Assembly (NCBI RefSeq): GCF_006782915.1
Contig: NZ_VCNP01000017.1
Location: 121,071-185,070, forward strand
Reading direction: 5' to 3'
DNA length: 64,000 nucleotides
From: Streptomyces calvus
GTDB taxonomy: Bacteria > Actinomycetota > Actinomycetes > Streptomycetales > Streptomycetaceae
The translations under genes were made by a program, and so were the position numbers. The notes beneath the pieces were generated by a model. That model was not told the origin of the DNA, made no database searches, and saw only the letters and a program-made list of their open reading frames with translations. This document shows positions 8,120 to 16,888 of the stretch, one piece after another (within the stretch, counting starts at the first letter, position 1; every line of letters starts with the position of its first letter).

Positions 8120-10288
8120 TCAGGCGCCCGGAGTGTGCGACTGGGCCCGGCTGACGTCGTACACGCCGGCGACGTGGCGCATCGCACGCATGAGGGAGGG
8201 CAGCCGTGCGGCGTCCCGCAGCTGCACGGTGTACGTGTGCCGTACCTGCTGCCGGTCCGGCGGTTCGACGGTCGCGGAGACGATCTCGGCGCCTTCGAGG
8301 GCCATGGCCTCGGTGAGGTCCGCGAGCAGATGCGGACGGACGAACGATTCCGCGACCAGCGTGACCCGGCATTCGGCACCCTCCCCCCAGCGCGCACCGA
8401 CCTCCGCGCGCCCGGCGCCCTTCATGCGCGCCACCGCCGGGCACCCGGCCCGGTGCACGGTGACCGCTCCCCCGCGTACGGCGAAGCCGGTCACCTCGTC
8501 GGGCGGTACGGGTGTGCAGCAGCCGGCGAGCCGGACGGTGGCGCCGGGCCGGTCGACGAGCACCTGGGCGGCGGCGGGTCGGCCGGGCGCCGCTTCCGAC
8601 GGCTCGGGCGCCCGGGGAGCGGCGGAGGCGACGGCCGCTGGCCGCGGGGCCGCCGCCGTTTCGGGCGCGGCCGTTTCGTCGGGCGCGGGACGGGCGGTGA
8701 GCCTTCGCTGGATGGCGATCCGGGCCGCGGGGGTGTGGGCGTGTTCCAGCCACTCCCTGGACGGTTCGGAGGCGGGGTCCTGGCCCATGAGGAGCTGGAC
8801 GGTGTCGCCGTCCTTCAGGACGGTGCTCAGGGTGGCCAGCCGTCCGTTGACCCTGGCGCCCATGCACGCGTGCGCGTCCTCGCCGTACTGCGCGTAGGCG
8901 GCGTCCACGCAGGTCGCCCCCTCGGGCAGGCCGAGTGTGCCGCCGTCGGGGCGGAAGACGGTGATCTCGCGGTCCTGGGCGAGGTCCTCGCGCAGGGTGG
9001 ACCAGAAGGTGTCGGGGTCGGGCGCGCCCCGCTGCCATTCGAGGAGCCGGGAGAGCCAGCCGGGCCGGGTGGGGTCGACGCGTTCGCCGTCGCTCGTGGA
9101 CTGCTCCTCGGGCGGGGCGGCGTAGGGGTTGCCGAGCGCGACCACTCCGGCCTCGGCGACCTTGTGCATCTGGTGGGTGCGGATGAGGACTTCGACGACC
9201 TGGCCGTCCTCGCGGGCCACGGCGGTGTGCAGCGACTGGTACAGGTTGAACTTCGGTACGGCGATGAAGTCCTTGAACTCCGAGACCACGGGCGTCATGC
9301 AGGTGTGCAGCTCGCCCAGGACGCCGTAGCAGTCGGCGTCCTCGTTCACCAGCACCAGCAGCCGGCCGAAGTCGGCGCCGCGCAGCCGCCCGCGTTTGCG
9401 GGACACGCGGTGCACGGAGACGAAGTGGCGCGGGCGGATGAGGACGTCCGCGGTGATGTCGGCCTCGCGGAGCACCGTGCGCACGTCCTCGGCGACCTCG
9501 GCGAGCGGATCGTCCGCGCGGGCCGCGTTGCCGACGATCAACTCCCGTGTGTGTGCGTACTCCTCGGGATGCAGGATGGCGAAGACCAGGTCCTCCAGCT
9601 CCGTCTTGAGCGCCTGGACGCCCAGGCGTTCGGCGAGCGGGATCAGGACGTCGCGGGTGACCTTGGCGATGCGTTCCTGCTTCTCCTGGCGCATCACCCC
9701 GAGGGTGCGCATGTTGTGCAGCCGGTCGGCGAGTTTGATCGACATCACCCGGACGTCGTTGCCGGTGGCGACGAGCATCTTGCGGAAGGTCTCGGGCTCG
9801 GCGGCGGCGCCGTAGTCGACCTTCTCCAACTTGGTGACGCCGTCGACGAGATACCGGACCTCCTCGCCGAACTCCTCGCCCACCTGGTCGAGCGTCACGT
9901 CCGTGTCCTCGACGGTGTCGTGCAGCAGGGACGCGGTCAACGTCGTCGTCTCCGCGCCGAGTTCGGCGAGGATCAGGGTCACGGCGAGGGGGTGCGTGAT
10001 GTACGGCTCGCCGCTCTTGCGCATCTGGCCGCGGTGGGAGGACTCCGCCAACAGGTAGGCGCGGCGCAGGGGTTCGAGATCGGCGTCGGGGTGGTGGGCG
10101 CGATGGGCGTCGACCACGTGCCCGATGGCGTCGGGGAGGCGGTCGCGGGCGGCGGGGCCGAGGAGTGCCGCACGGCCCAGTCGGCGCAGGTCGAGCCGGG
10201 GGCGGGCCTTCCTGCGGGAACCCGCGGCGGTGACGTGACCCGATGTCACCGGACCTGGGCTCGCGGGATTGACGGCCTCCGCGTTCAT
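8120..10288 (-). CDS. rshA: RelA/SpoT homologue, (p)ppGpp synthetase/hydrolase-like
   Basis: The 722-residue RSH protein has an HD hydrolase domain (LLHDTVEDTD, about residues 125-135), a synthetase domain containing FKDFIAVPKFNLYQSLHT and VEVLIRT, a TGS domain (ITVFRPDGG) and a C-terminal ACT-like region. It should make and/or degrade the alarmone (p)ppGpp. Gene order (hflX, peptidase, this gene, dapF) resembles the S. coelicolor rshA locus rather than relA. The motif that is RxKD in bifunctional enzymes and ExDD in synthesis-only RelA reads EFKD here, and the nucleotide-binding RPKHYYS reads RPRHFVS. Start is ATG 10288 with GGAGGTG upstream. Relative synthetase and hydrolase strength cannot be judged from sequence. 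Confidence 0.9.
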   Translation of the reverse strand: MNAEAVNPASPGPVTSGHVTAAGSRRKARPRLDLRRLGRAALLGPAARDRLPDAIGHVVDAHRAHHPDADLEPLRRAYLLAESSHRGQMRKSGEPYITHPLAVTLILAELGAETTTLTASLLHDTVEDTDVTLDQVGEEFGEEVRYLVDGVTKLEKVDYGAAAEPETFRKMLVATGNDVRVMSIKLADRLHNMRTLGVMRQEKQERIAKVTRDVLIPLAERLGVQALKTELEDLVFAILHPEEYAHTRELIVGNAARADDPLAEVAEDVRTVLREADITADVLIRPRHFVSVHRVSRKRGRLRGADFGRLLVLVNEDADCYGVLGELHTCMTPVVSEFKDFIAVPKFNLYQSLHTAVAREDGQVVEVLIRTHQMHKVAEAGVVALGNPYAAPPEEQSTSDGERVDPTRPGWLSRLLEWQRGAPDPDTFWSTLREDLAQDREITVFRPDGGTLGLPEGATCVDAAYAQYGEDAHACMGARVNGRLATLSTVLKDGDTVQLLMGQDPASEPSREWLEHAHTPAARIAIQRRLTARPAPDETAAPETAAAPRPAAVASAAPRAPEPSEAAPGRPAAAQVLVDRPGATVRLAGCCTPVPPDEVTGFAVRGGAVTVHRAGCPAVARMKGAGRAEVGARWGEGAECRVTLVAESFVRPHLLADLTEAMALEGAEIVSATVEPPDRQQVRHTYTVQLRDAARLPSLMRAMRHVAGVYDVSRAQSHTPGA

Positions 10289-10592
10289 GGACACCTCCGG
10301 CTGCGTGGACCGGCGGACGGTGTGCCCCAGGGCGGACTCGGGCTCAGGGGACGGCGATCGTCCCCCACCGTCCGGGCCGGTGCTTGATGCTACCGAGCCC
10401 GGAGCCACCGGGCTCACCGCCTCCGGCCGAGCGTGAAACGGATCACCCCTTCGAGCGAAGGCCGCCGGAGCGTCGCTTTTACGCCATGGGACCGACGATC
10501 AGCCGTCATCTCGAAGCCGCACCGGGCCCCGGGGCCTTCGGATCACCCCACCGGGCGGGCCGGAGGGCTGGGACAGCGGGGTGCCGCCGCGG
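10289..10592. other. intergenic region upstream of rshA
   Basis: The 304 bp between the dapF stop and the rshA start contain a small palindrome (CCTTCG-AG-CGAAGG, 10448-10461) and a GC-rich palindromic stretch near 10530-10545. This region should hold the end of the dapF transcript and the rshA promoter. No further gene is visible. Confidence 0.4.
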
Positions 10593-11486
10593 TCAGCGAA
10601 GGGCGTTCTCCAGCCACTCGGCGTCGATCTCTCCCTCGGCGACGATCACGGCGGGGCCGGTCATCTCGATCTCGCCGTCGGGCCGTTCGGTGATCACCAG
10701 GGTGCCGCCGGGCACGTCCACCGTGTACGTCACCGGGGTGCCGGTGACGCGCGGGTCGGCTCCGTCCCTGCGGGCGGCCGCCACGGCGACCGCGCACGCG
10801 CCGGTGCCGCAGGAGCGGGTTTCGCCGGCCCCGCGCTCGTGCACCCTGAGCGCCACGTGCCGCGGGCCGCGGTCGACCACGAACTCCACGTTCACGCCGT
10901 CCGGGTAGGCGTCGGCCGGGCTGAACGGGGGCGGGGTGTACAGGTCACCGGCGTGGGCGAGGTCGTCCACGAAGGCCACGGCGTGCGGGTTGCCCATGTT
11001 GACGTTCCGTGCGGGCCAGCTGCGCGCGCCGACGCTGACGGTGACGTCGCCCTCGGGGAGCAGCGCGCTGCCCATGCCGACGGTGATGTCACCCGTGGCG
11101 GAGCCGCTGCCGGACGCGGTCTTGGCGATGTGCACGCTCTTCACGCCTCCGCGTGTGGCGACCGCGATGTCCCCTTCGGTCACATGTCCGGCGCGCTGGA
11201 GATAGCGCGCGAACACACGCACTCCGTTGCCGCACATCTCGGCGAGGGAACCGTCGCCGTTGCGGTAGTCCATGAACCACTCGGCCTCGCCGGCCATGTG
11301 CCGGGCCTCGGGGTGGGCCGCGGACCGCACGACGTGCAGCAGTCCGTCGCCGCCGATGCCCGCGCGGCGGTCGCACAGGGCGGCGACGGCGGCCGGCGGG
11401 AGGTCGATGGCGTTCTCGGGGTCCGGGACGATCACGAAGTCGTTCTCCGTGCCGTGCCCCTTGAGGAAGGCGATCCGCGTGCTCAT
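10593..11486 (-). CDS. dapF: diaminopimelate epimerase
   Basis: The 297-residue enzyme interconverts LL- and meso-diaminopimelate for lysine and peptidoglycan synthesis; Streptomyces peptidoglycan uses the LL form, so both isomers matter. Both active-site cysteines are present: MCGNGVRVFARYL (about residue 83) and ETRSCGTGACAVA (about residue 223). The N-terminal FLKGHGTENDFV is the family signature. ATG 11486 gives the normal length for the family. It lies between miaA and rshA on the same strand. Confidence 0.96.
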   Translation of the reverse strand: MSTRIAFLKGHGTENDFVIVPDPENAIDLPPAAVAALCDRRAGIGGDGLLHVVRSAAHPEARHMAGEAEWFMDYRNGDGSLAEMCGNGVRVFARYLQRAGHVTEGDIAVATRGGVKSVHIAKTASGSGSATGDITVGMGSALLPEGDVTVSVGARSWPARNVNMGNPHAVAFVDDLAHAGDLYTPPPFSPADAYPDGVNVEFVVDRGPRHVALRVHERGAGETRSCGTGACAVAVAAARRDGADPRVTGTPVTYTVDVPGGTLVITERPDGEIEMTGPAVIVAEGEIDAEWLENALR

Positions 11487-11553
11487 TCCTCGATCGTACG
11501 GGGTGCCGGTGACAGCGCGTCGCCGTCGGCGGACCGCCCCCGCACGGGAGCGG

Positions 11554-12057
11554 TCAGCGGAGCCGGGCGACCCGCCAGACCGCGAGCGCCACCACGGCGG
11601 CGACCATCACGGCGTAGCCGATCACGACCCGCCAGTCGGGTCTGCGTCCGGAGCCCCGGGCCGGGAGTCCGGGCCAGGTGTAGCCCACCCTGCGCGCGGC
11701 CGTCATGCCCCAGCCGGCCGCGCAGGAGCAGATCAGCAGACCCAGCATGGCGATCACCGCGCCGCTGTCGCCGAAGTCGAAGGCGAGCGGGAAGGCGAAC
11801 ATCAGGGAGCCGACCGCGGCCAGCCCGACGATGGGCGCGAGCTGCCAGATGCGCAGCCGGCGCTGCGGGCGCAGCTCGACCTCGACCTCGTCGCCGCCCG
11901 CGAACATCTCGTCCGGCTCGGGGCCGTCGTCGGTCACACCGCCCTGTGTCTCCTCCGGCCCGTCGGGGCTGAGACGGTCGGCTTCCTGCTCCGGAGCACC
12001 CCGCTCGGTGGTGAGGTGTTCGGTGCCGTGTGCGGTGTCGCGAGGGCCGGCCTCCAT
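11554..12057 (-). CDS. hypothetical membrane protein
   Basis: The 167-residue product has an acidic N-terminal half (about residues 1-75) and a C-terminal half with about three hydrophobic helices (IVGLAAVGSLMFAFPLAF, the LGLLICSCAAG region and VVIGYAVMVAAVVALAVW). No enzymatic motif is visible. ATG 12057 has GGAGGG 9 nt upstream; a TTG at 12075 and a GTG at 12063 are alternatives. It lies between miaA and dapF on the same strand with a short gap, so it may be cotranscribed with dapF. Function unknown. Confidence 0.75.
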   Translation of the reverse strand: MEAGPRDTAHGTEHLTTERGAPEQEADRLSPDGPEETQGGVTDDGPEPDEMFAGGDEVEVELRPQRRLRIWQLAPIVGLAAVGSLMFAFPLAFDFGDSGAVIAMLGLLICSCAAGWGMTAARRVGYTWPGLPARGSGRRPDWRVVIGYAVMVAAVVALAVWRVARLR

Positions 12058-12165
12058 CGCCACGCGCCCTCCCAACTAGGACTCCACTTGGTCGATCGAA
12101 GGTCGATGATGGCACGGCGCCACAGAACCGGATGACGGCCTGGGCGTCCCGATGCCAGGACGTGA

Positions 12166-13104
12166 TCAGGCTGTAACCGGTCGTTCGACCAACGACAACG
12201 CGAGCTGCGGAAGTTCCCCGAGGTCCGCCGCGGCCCCACTCAACCAGTGCACCCGCGGATCGCGCCTGAACCATGAATCCTGGCGGCGCGCGAAGCGCTT
12301 GGTGGCACGCACGGTCTCGGTCCGTGCCTCCTCGAGCGTGCACTCCCCGGCGAGCGCCGCGAGCACCTGCTGGTAGCCGAGGGCGCGGGAGGCCGTACGC
12401 CCCTCGCGCAACCCCTGCGCCTCCAGTGCGCGCACCTCGTCCACGAGGCCCGCCTCCCACATCCGGTCGACGCGGCGGGCGATGCGCTCGTCCAGTTCGG
12501 GCCGGGCCACGTCGACACCGATCTGGAGGGTGTCGTAGACCGAGTCGTGGCCGGGGAGGTTGGCGGTGAAGGGGCGGCCGGTGATCTCGATGACCTCGAG
12601 GGCGCGGACGATGCGGCGGCCGTTGCTCGGCAGGATCGCGCGGGCGGCCCCGGGGTCGGCGACGGCGAGCCGGGCGTGCAGGGCGCCGGGGCCGCGCAGC
12701 GTGAGCTCCTCCTCCAGCCGGGCCCTGACCTCGGGGTCGGTGCCCGGGAACTCCAGGTTGTCGACGGCTCCCCGGACGTAGAGGCCGGACCCGCCGACGA
12801 GGACCGGCCAGCGTCCCTCGGCGAGCAGCGCGTCGATGCGCTCGCGGGCCAGCCGCTGGTACTCGGCGACGGACGCGGTGACGGTGACGTCCCAGATGTC
12901 CAGCAGGTGGTGCGGGATTCCTCCGCGCTCCTCGGGCGTCAGCTTGGCGGTGCCGATGTCCATCCCCCGGTAGAGCTGCATGGAGTCGGCGTTGACGACT
13001 TCGCCGCCCAGCCGCTGGGCAAGAAAAACGCCCAGATCGGACTTTCCGGCCGCCGTGGGGCCGACGACGGCGATGACGCGGGGGGCGAGGGGTGCGCTGC
13101 TCAC
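12166..13104 (-). CDS. miaA: tRNA dimethylallyltransferase
   Basis: The 312-residue enzyme transfers dimethylallyl from DMAPP to N6 of A37 in tRNAs reading UNN codons. Seen motifs: P-loop GPTAAGKSD near the N-terminus, the substrate-binding stretch DSMQLYRGMDIGTAK, and the C-terminal ATKRFARRQDSWFRRD. The start taken is GTG 13104, immediately before the family's conserved N-terminal beta strand; longer in-frame starts would add an unrelated basic extension. The pathway partner miaB lies 1.7 kb away on the same strand, so both steps of ms2i6A formation are encoded here. Confidence 0.95.
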   Translation of the reverse strand: MSSAPLAPRVIAVVGPTAAGKSDLGVFLAQRLGGEVVNADSMQLYRGMDIGTAKLTPEERGGIPHHLLDIWDVTVTASVAEYQRLARERIDALLAEGRWPVLVGGSGLYVRGAVDNLEFPGTDPEVRARLEEELTLRGPGALHARLAVADPGAARAILPSNGRRIVRALEVIEITGRPFTANLPGHDSVYDTLQIGVDVARPELDERIARRVDRMWEAGLVDEVRALEAQGLREGRTASRALGYQQVLAALAGECTLEEARTETVRATKRFARRQDSWFRRDPRVHWLSGAAADLGELPQLALSLVERPVTA

Positions 13105-13286
13105 TGATCCAGTCTCGCAAACCTCGCACCCCGCTCTCGAACGGGTTACGTGACGCGACCGTCGCCGGGTCGTTGCCCGTTGCGAGATTCCTGCCGCCGG
13201 ATCACAGGGGCGGCGGCCCGGGTCGCACGCATGGACACGCCGGGCAACGCGGGATTTCGCCCGCACGAGTAACGTATGGAGTGGAT

Positions 13287-13559
13287 ATGGGCGTTTTTGC
13301 ACGGATTTTTCGGAGGTCGAAGACCACGGAGGAGACGCAGGCCGCAGGGACAGGGGCCGAGGGGGCGGCGACCGAGCCTCCTCGTACGGAGGACGCGGCC
13401 GGGGCCGTGGAGCCGAAGGCGTCGGACGAGGCGCCGAAGACCGCCGAACCGGCCGTGAAGGAGGCCGAGGGGGTCACCGGCGAGAGCGTCGACATCCCCA
13501 AGCAGCAGCAGTCCTCCGACGCCGCCGACAGCGAGACCGGCGAGGGCGCCCGCACGTAG
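13287..13559 (+). CDS. small acidic protein, unknown function
   Basis: The 90-residue protein begins MGVFARIFRRSK and continues as a low-complexity Ala/Glu/Thr/Pro-rich acidic tail, probably disordered. GGAG lies 5 nt before ATG 13287. It is divergent from miaA and sits 23 bp ahead of another small charged protein, so the two are probably cotranscribed. I recognise no domain. Confidence 0.75.
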   Translation: MGVFARIFRRSKTTEETQAAGTGAEGAATEPPRTEDAAGAVEPKASDEAPKTAEPAVKEAEGVTGESVDIPKQQQSSDAADSETGEGART

Positions 13560-13582
13560 ATCGCCGCGAGGGAAGGTGTGTC

Positions 13583-13855
13583 ATGGGGCTCCTGGACAGT
13601 CTGAAGGCCAAACTCGGGCCGGCCAAGGACAAGGCGTCCGGTCTTGCGCAACAGCACGAGGACAAGATCCAGCACGGTCTGGAACGGGCCGCGCGGACCG
13701 TCGACCAGCGGACCAAGGGCAAGTACAGCGACCGGATCCAGTCGGGTACGGGCAAGGCCAAGGAGGCCGTGGACCGCTTCGCGCACAGGAAGGACCCCGG
13801 TCCGGACGCGGGCGGCACCACCACACCGCCGGCCGGGCCCCCGCCCGCTTCCTGA
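13583..13855 (+). CDS. MT0933-type antitoxin-like small protein
   Basis: The 90-residue protein begins MGLLDSLKAKLGPAKDKA and contains a Lys/Asp-rich amphipathic helical stretch followed by a Pro/Ala-rich end. This matches what I recall of the actinobacterial MT0933 'antitoxin' family. No toxin gene is adjacent unless the preceding small acidic protein plays that part, for which there is no evidence, so the antitoxin label should be treated as a family name only. It ends just before a strong 22-bp hairpin. Confidence 0.8.
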   Translation: MGLLDSLKAKLGPAKDKASGLAQQHEDKIQHGLERAARTVDQRTKGKYSDRIQSGTGKAKEAVDRFAHRKDPGPDAGGTTTPPAGPPPAS

Positions 13856-13860
13856 ACGGT

Positions 13861-13913
13861 GGACGGCGGACGGCCGTGGAGCGCACGAAAGGCTCCACGG
13901 CCGTCCGCCGTCC
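13861..13913. terminator. 22-bp perfect hairpin, bidirectional terminator
   Basis: Arms at 13861-13882 and 13892-13913 are perfectly complementary and enclose a 9-nt loop (GCACGAAAG). It lies between the convergent MT0933-like gene (+) and the LigB-like gene (-). There is no U-tract, as is common for Streptomyces terminators. Confidence 0.8.
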
Positions 13914-13930
13914 CGGTGGGAGGCCGGTGG

Positions 13931-14701
13931 TCAGGACCAGGTGGCCACCAGGTAGCCGACCCCGTACGGGGCGTCCTCGTACAGCAGCGCGCCCCCCAGT
14001 GAGGCGTTTCCGGCGGCCGCGCCGGCGAGCACCTGCCAGGGGGCGCGGCCGGACACCCTCAGGTCGCGCGCCAGCCCGGTGTCCAGCCCGAGCAGCGCCC
14101 CGGTGTCGGCCGCACCCAGCGCGCGGGCGATCTCCGCGTCGAACGGGGCCGCCCGCTCGTCGAGGTACCCGGGCGCCTTGAGCGTGCGGCAGGCGCTGGC
14201 GTCGCCCATCACCAGCAGGGCCACCCGGTCCGCCCGCGCGGCGACGGCCCGCCCCTCCTCGGCACACCGCTCGGCGGTGAGGTGCTCGCCCACGCCCCGT
14301 CCCTCGACCGGTGCGTCGGCCCAGCCGGTCCGGCCGAGCAGCCAGGCCCCCACGGCGAGCCCGTACGGCAGCGCGGGACCGGCCGGCGTGCCCCGGTCCG
14401 CCCCGTGCGGTACCTCCGACCCCGGCCGTACGCCCGCTTCCGGCGGGACATCCGCTCCCAGCCGTACGTCGAGGCCGACGCCGAAGCCGTGGAAGGACCC
14501 CGGTGTGCCCTGCGGGTAGGTCTCGGGCCCGGCGGTGTCCGCCGGGCCGACGACCACGAGCAGGTCGGGCCGGGCGGCGGCGAGCACGCCCAGCGCGTCC
14601 GTGCAGGCGGCACGCGCGGTGTCCAGCTCGGGAGCGGCACCCGCGGCGACCTCGGGCACGAGCAGCGGCGGGCAGGGGCAGACTGCGGCGGCGACAAGCA
14701 T
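13931..14701 (-). CDS. class III extradiol dioxygenase-like (LigB-like) protein
   Basis: The 256-residue protein opens MLVAAAVCPCPPLLVPEV, closely resembling the LigB/MEMO start PHPPLLVPEV, and keeps the family's overall fold signals (DLLVVVGPADTAG, LLVMGDASACR, ALLGLDTG). The position normally occupied by a metal-binding His reads Cys here, so dioxygenase activity is doubtful. It sits between miaB and miaA on the same strand, a placement I associate with Streptomyces generally. Role unknown; ring-cleavage should not be assumed. Confidence 0.75.
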   Translation of the reverse strand: MLVAAAVCPCPPLLVPEVAAGAAPELDTARAACTDALGVLAAARPDLLVVVGPADTAGPETYPQGTPGSFHGFGVGLDVRLGADVPPEAGVRPGSEVPHGADRGTPAGPALPYGLAVGAWLLGRTGWADAPVEGRGVGEHLTAERCAEEGRAVAARADRVALLVMGDASACRTLKAPGYLDERAAPFDAEIARALGAADTGALLGLDTGLARDLRVSGRAPWQVLAGAAAGNASLGGALLYEDAPYGVGYLVATWS

Positions 14702-14785
14702 GATCGGCAGCGTAGCCCCCGTGGGACGGCCGGCCGCGCCGGTGGGCCCGTCCGCCGGCCGTCGCCCCGTCCGGGTCCCGCCGCG

Positions 14786-16306
14786 TCAGTCGCAGCCGCA
14801 GCCGCTCGCGGCGACCGGCAGCGGCTCCGGGACGCCGATCTTCGGCAGGCCCAGCATCACGCCCGCGGGCTGCGGCGCCGCCTTCTCGGCGTTCCGCTTC
14901 TCCCAGGCGTCGCCCGCGCGGGTACGGCGCACGTCGAGCACCGCGCCCTCGGCGAGGAGGTGGTGCGGGGCCGCGTAGGTGATCTCGACGGTGACCACGT
15001 CGCCGGGGCGGACCTCCTGCTCCGGCTTGGTGAAGTGCACCAGTCGGTTGTCGGGGGCGCGGCCGGACAGGCGGTGGGTGGTGTCGTCCTTGCGGCCCTC
15101 GCCCTCGGCGACCATCAGCTCCAGGGTCCGGCCGACCTGCTTCTTGTTCTCCTCCCAGGAGATCTCCTCCTGGAGGGCGACGAGCCGCTCGTAGCGCTCC
15201 TGGACGACCTTCTTGGGGATCTGGCCGTCCATCTCGGCGGCCGGGGTACCGGGCCGCTTGGAGTACTGGAAGGTGAACGCCTGCGCGAAGCGCGCCTCGC
15301 GCACCACGTGCAGCGTCTGCTCGAAGTCCTCCTCGGTCTCGCCGGGGAAGCCCACGATGATGTCCGTGCTGATCGCGGCGTGCGGGATGGCGGCGCGGAC
15401 CTTCTCGATGATGCCGAGGTAGCGCTCCTGCCGGTAGGAGCGGCGCATGGCCTTCAGGACCGTGTCCGAACCGGACTGGAGCGGCATGTGGAGCTGCGGC
15501 ATGACGTTGGGCGTCTCGGCCATGGCCGCGATGACGTCGTCGGTGAAGTCGCGCGGGTGCGGGGAGGTGAAGCGAACCCGCTCCAGGCCCTCGATCCGCC
15601 CGCAGGCCCGCAGCAGCTTGCTGAACGCCTCGCGGTCGCCGATGTCGGAGCCGTAGGCGTTGACGTTCTGGCCGAGCAGCGTGATCTCGGAGACGCCCTC
15701 GGCGACCAGGGCCTCGATCTCGGCGAGGATGTCGCCGGGACGGCGGTCCTTCTCCTTGCCGCGCAGCGCCGGGACGATGCAGAAGGTGCAGGTGTTGTTG
15801 CAGCCTACGGAGATCGACACCCAGGCCGCGTAGGCGCTCTCGCGCCGGGTCGGCAGCGTGGACGGGAACGCCTCCAGCGACTCGGCGATCTCGACCTGCG
15901 CCTCCTCCTGGACGCGGGCGCGCTCCAGGAGGACGGGCAGCTTGCCGATGTTGTGCGTGCCGAAGACGACGTCCACCCAGGGGGCCCGCTTCACGATGGT
16001 GTCGCGGTCCTTCTGCGCCAGGCAGCCGCCGACCGCGATCTGCATCCCGGGCCGGCTCGCCTTCTTCGGGGCGAGGTGGCCGAGGTTGCCGTACAGCTTG
16101 TTGTCGGCGTTCTCACGGACGGCGCAGGTGTTGAAGACGACGACGTCCGCGTCGCCGTCGGCACCCTCGGGGGCGCGGACGTAGCCCGCGTCCTCCAGCA
16201 GCCCGGCCAATCGCTCGGAGTCGTGGACGTTCATCTGGCACCCGTAGGTGCGTACTTCGTAGGTGCGCGTGCCGCCCACTGACTGGCTCCGGTCGATGCT
16301 GCTCAT
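14786..16306 (-). CDS. miaB: tRNA-2-methylthio-N6-dimethylallyladenosine synthase
   Basis: The 506-residue radical-SAM methylthiotransferase adds a methylthio group to i6A37 in tRNA. The N-terminal UPF0004 domain has its three Cys ([22 protein letters not shown]), which bind the auxiliary cluster. The radical-SAM motif CNNTCTFC lies near residue 172, and a TRAM-like domain follows. The C-terminus ends in a short Cys-containing tail (ASGCGCD). Of three near in-frame starts, ATG 16306 (MSSIDRSQ) fits the family; ATG 16312 and GTG 16330 are possible. It works after MiaA, encoded nearby. Confidence 0.95.
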   Translation of the reverse strand: MSSIDRSQSVGGTRTYEVRTYGCQMNVHDSERLAGLLEDAGYVRAPEGADGDADVVVFNTCAVRENADNKLYGNLGHLAPKKASRPGMQIAVGGCLAQKDRDTIVKRAPWVDVVFGTHNIGKLPVLLERARVQEEAQVEIAESLEAFPSTLPTRRESAYAAWVSISVGCNNTCTFCIVPALRGKEKDRRPGDILAEIEALVAEGVSEITLLGQNVNAYGSDIGDREAFSKLLRACGRIEGLERVRFTSPHPRDFTDDVIAAMAETPNVMPQLHMPLQSGSDTVLKAMRRSYRQERYLGIIEKVRAAIPHAAISTDIIVGFPGETEEDFEQTLHVVREARFAQAFTFQYSKRPGTPAAEMDGQIPKKVVQERYERLVALQEEISWEENKKQVGRTLELMVAEGEGRKDDTTHRLSGRAPDNRLVHFTKPEQEVRPGDVVTVEITYAAPHHLLAEGAVLDVRRTRAGDAWEKRNAEKAAPQPAGVMLGLPKIGVPEPLPVAASGCGCD

Positions 16307-16375
16307 GCCCATAAGGGTAGGCGGTACCACGGACAGCCCTCCGCCACGGCGGCCGCCCGGCCGCCCGGCGGCTGC

Positions 16376-16783
16376 TCAGGCCTCCCGGCGCGGCACCCAC
16401 CCCTGCCGGCGCAGCACCGCCGACACGTCCGGGGCCTCGTAGTGGTCGCCCTTGAGGACCTTGCCGTCGGGGCGGCGGCTGACCTGGCCGTCGGGGCCCA
16501 GCTTGGTCATGTTGGAGCGGTGGATCTCGGCGATCACCGCGTCGAGGTCGATGCCGTGCACCAGCGCCGTGCCGTACGCGACGTAGACCACGTCCGCCAG
16601 TTCGTGCGCGAGCCGGTCGAGCGGGCCGGTCACGGACACCTCGGCGACCTCCCTGGCCTCCTCCGCGAGCAGTTCGCCGCGGTGGGCGGCCAGCTCCGGC
16701 GGCACCTCGGACGGTGTGTCGCGGGCGTCCAGCCCGAAGGCGCGGTGGAAGTCACGGACCAGGTCGGCGGGCGAGGAACTCAT
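16376..16783 (-). CDS. MazG-like nucleotide pyrophosphohydrolase
   Basis: The 135-residue protein resembles the all-alpha NTP-PPase/phosphoribosyl-ATP pyrophosphohydrolase superfamily. The metal-binding pattern ELLAEEAREVAE and then HELADVVYVAYGTA matches the EExxE...ExxD arrangement. Family members hydrolyse (d)NTPs or related nucleotides to monophosphates and PPi. The C-terminal KVLKGDHYEAPD is also typical of this subgroup. It precedes miaB on the same strand. Substrate not determined. Confidence 0.85.
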   Translation of the reverse strand: MSSSPADLVRDFHRAFGLDARDTPSEVPPELAAHRGELLAEEAREVAEVSVTGPLDRLAHELADVVYVAYGTALVHGIDLDAVIAEIHRSNMTKLGPDGQVSRRPDGKVLKGDHYEAPDVSAVLRRQGWVPRREA

Positions 16784-16888
16784 GCCGCGACTGTAGTGGC
16801 CGCCTCGGACACTCCCCGGGCCGTGCCGGGCGCGCCAGTGTGGGCCCTGCCCTGGTCAGCGGGCACACGGCCTGGCAGGATCGCGCGC

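Noticed and set aside
4670..10387. 1905-codon plus-strand frame antisense to hflX, the M1 peptidase and rshA
   Set aside because: It mirrors three well-supported minus-strand genes; a GC-rich antisense artefact.
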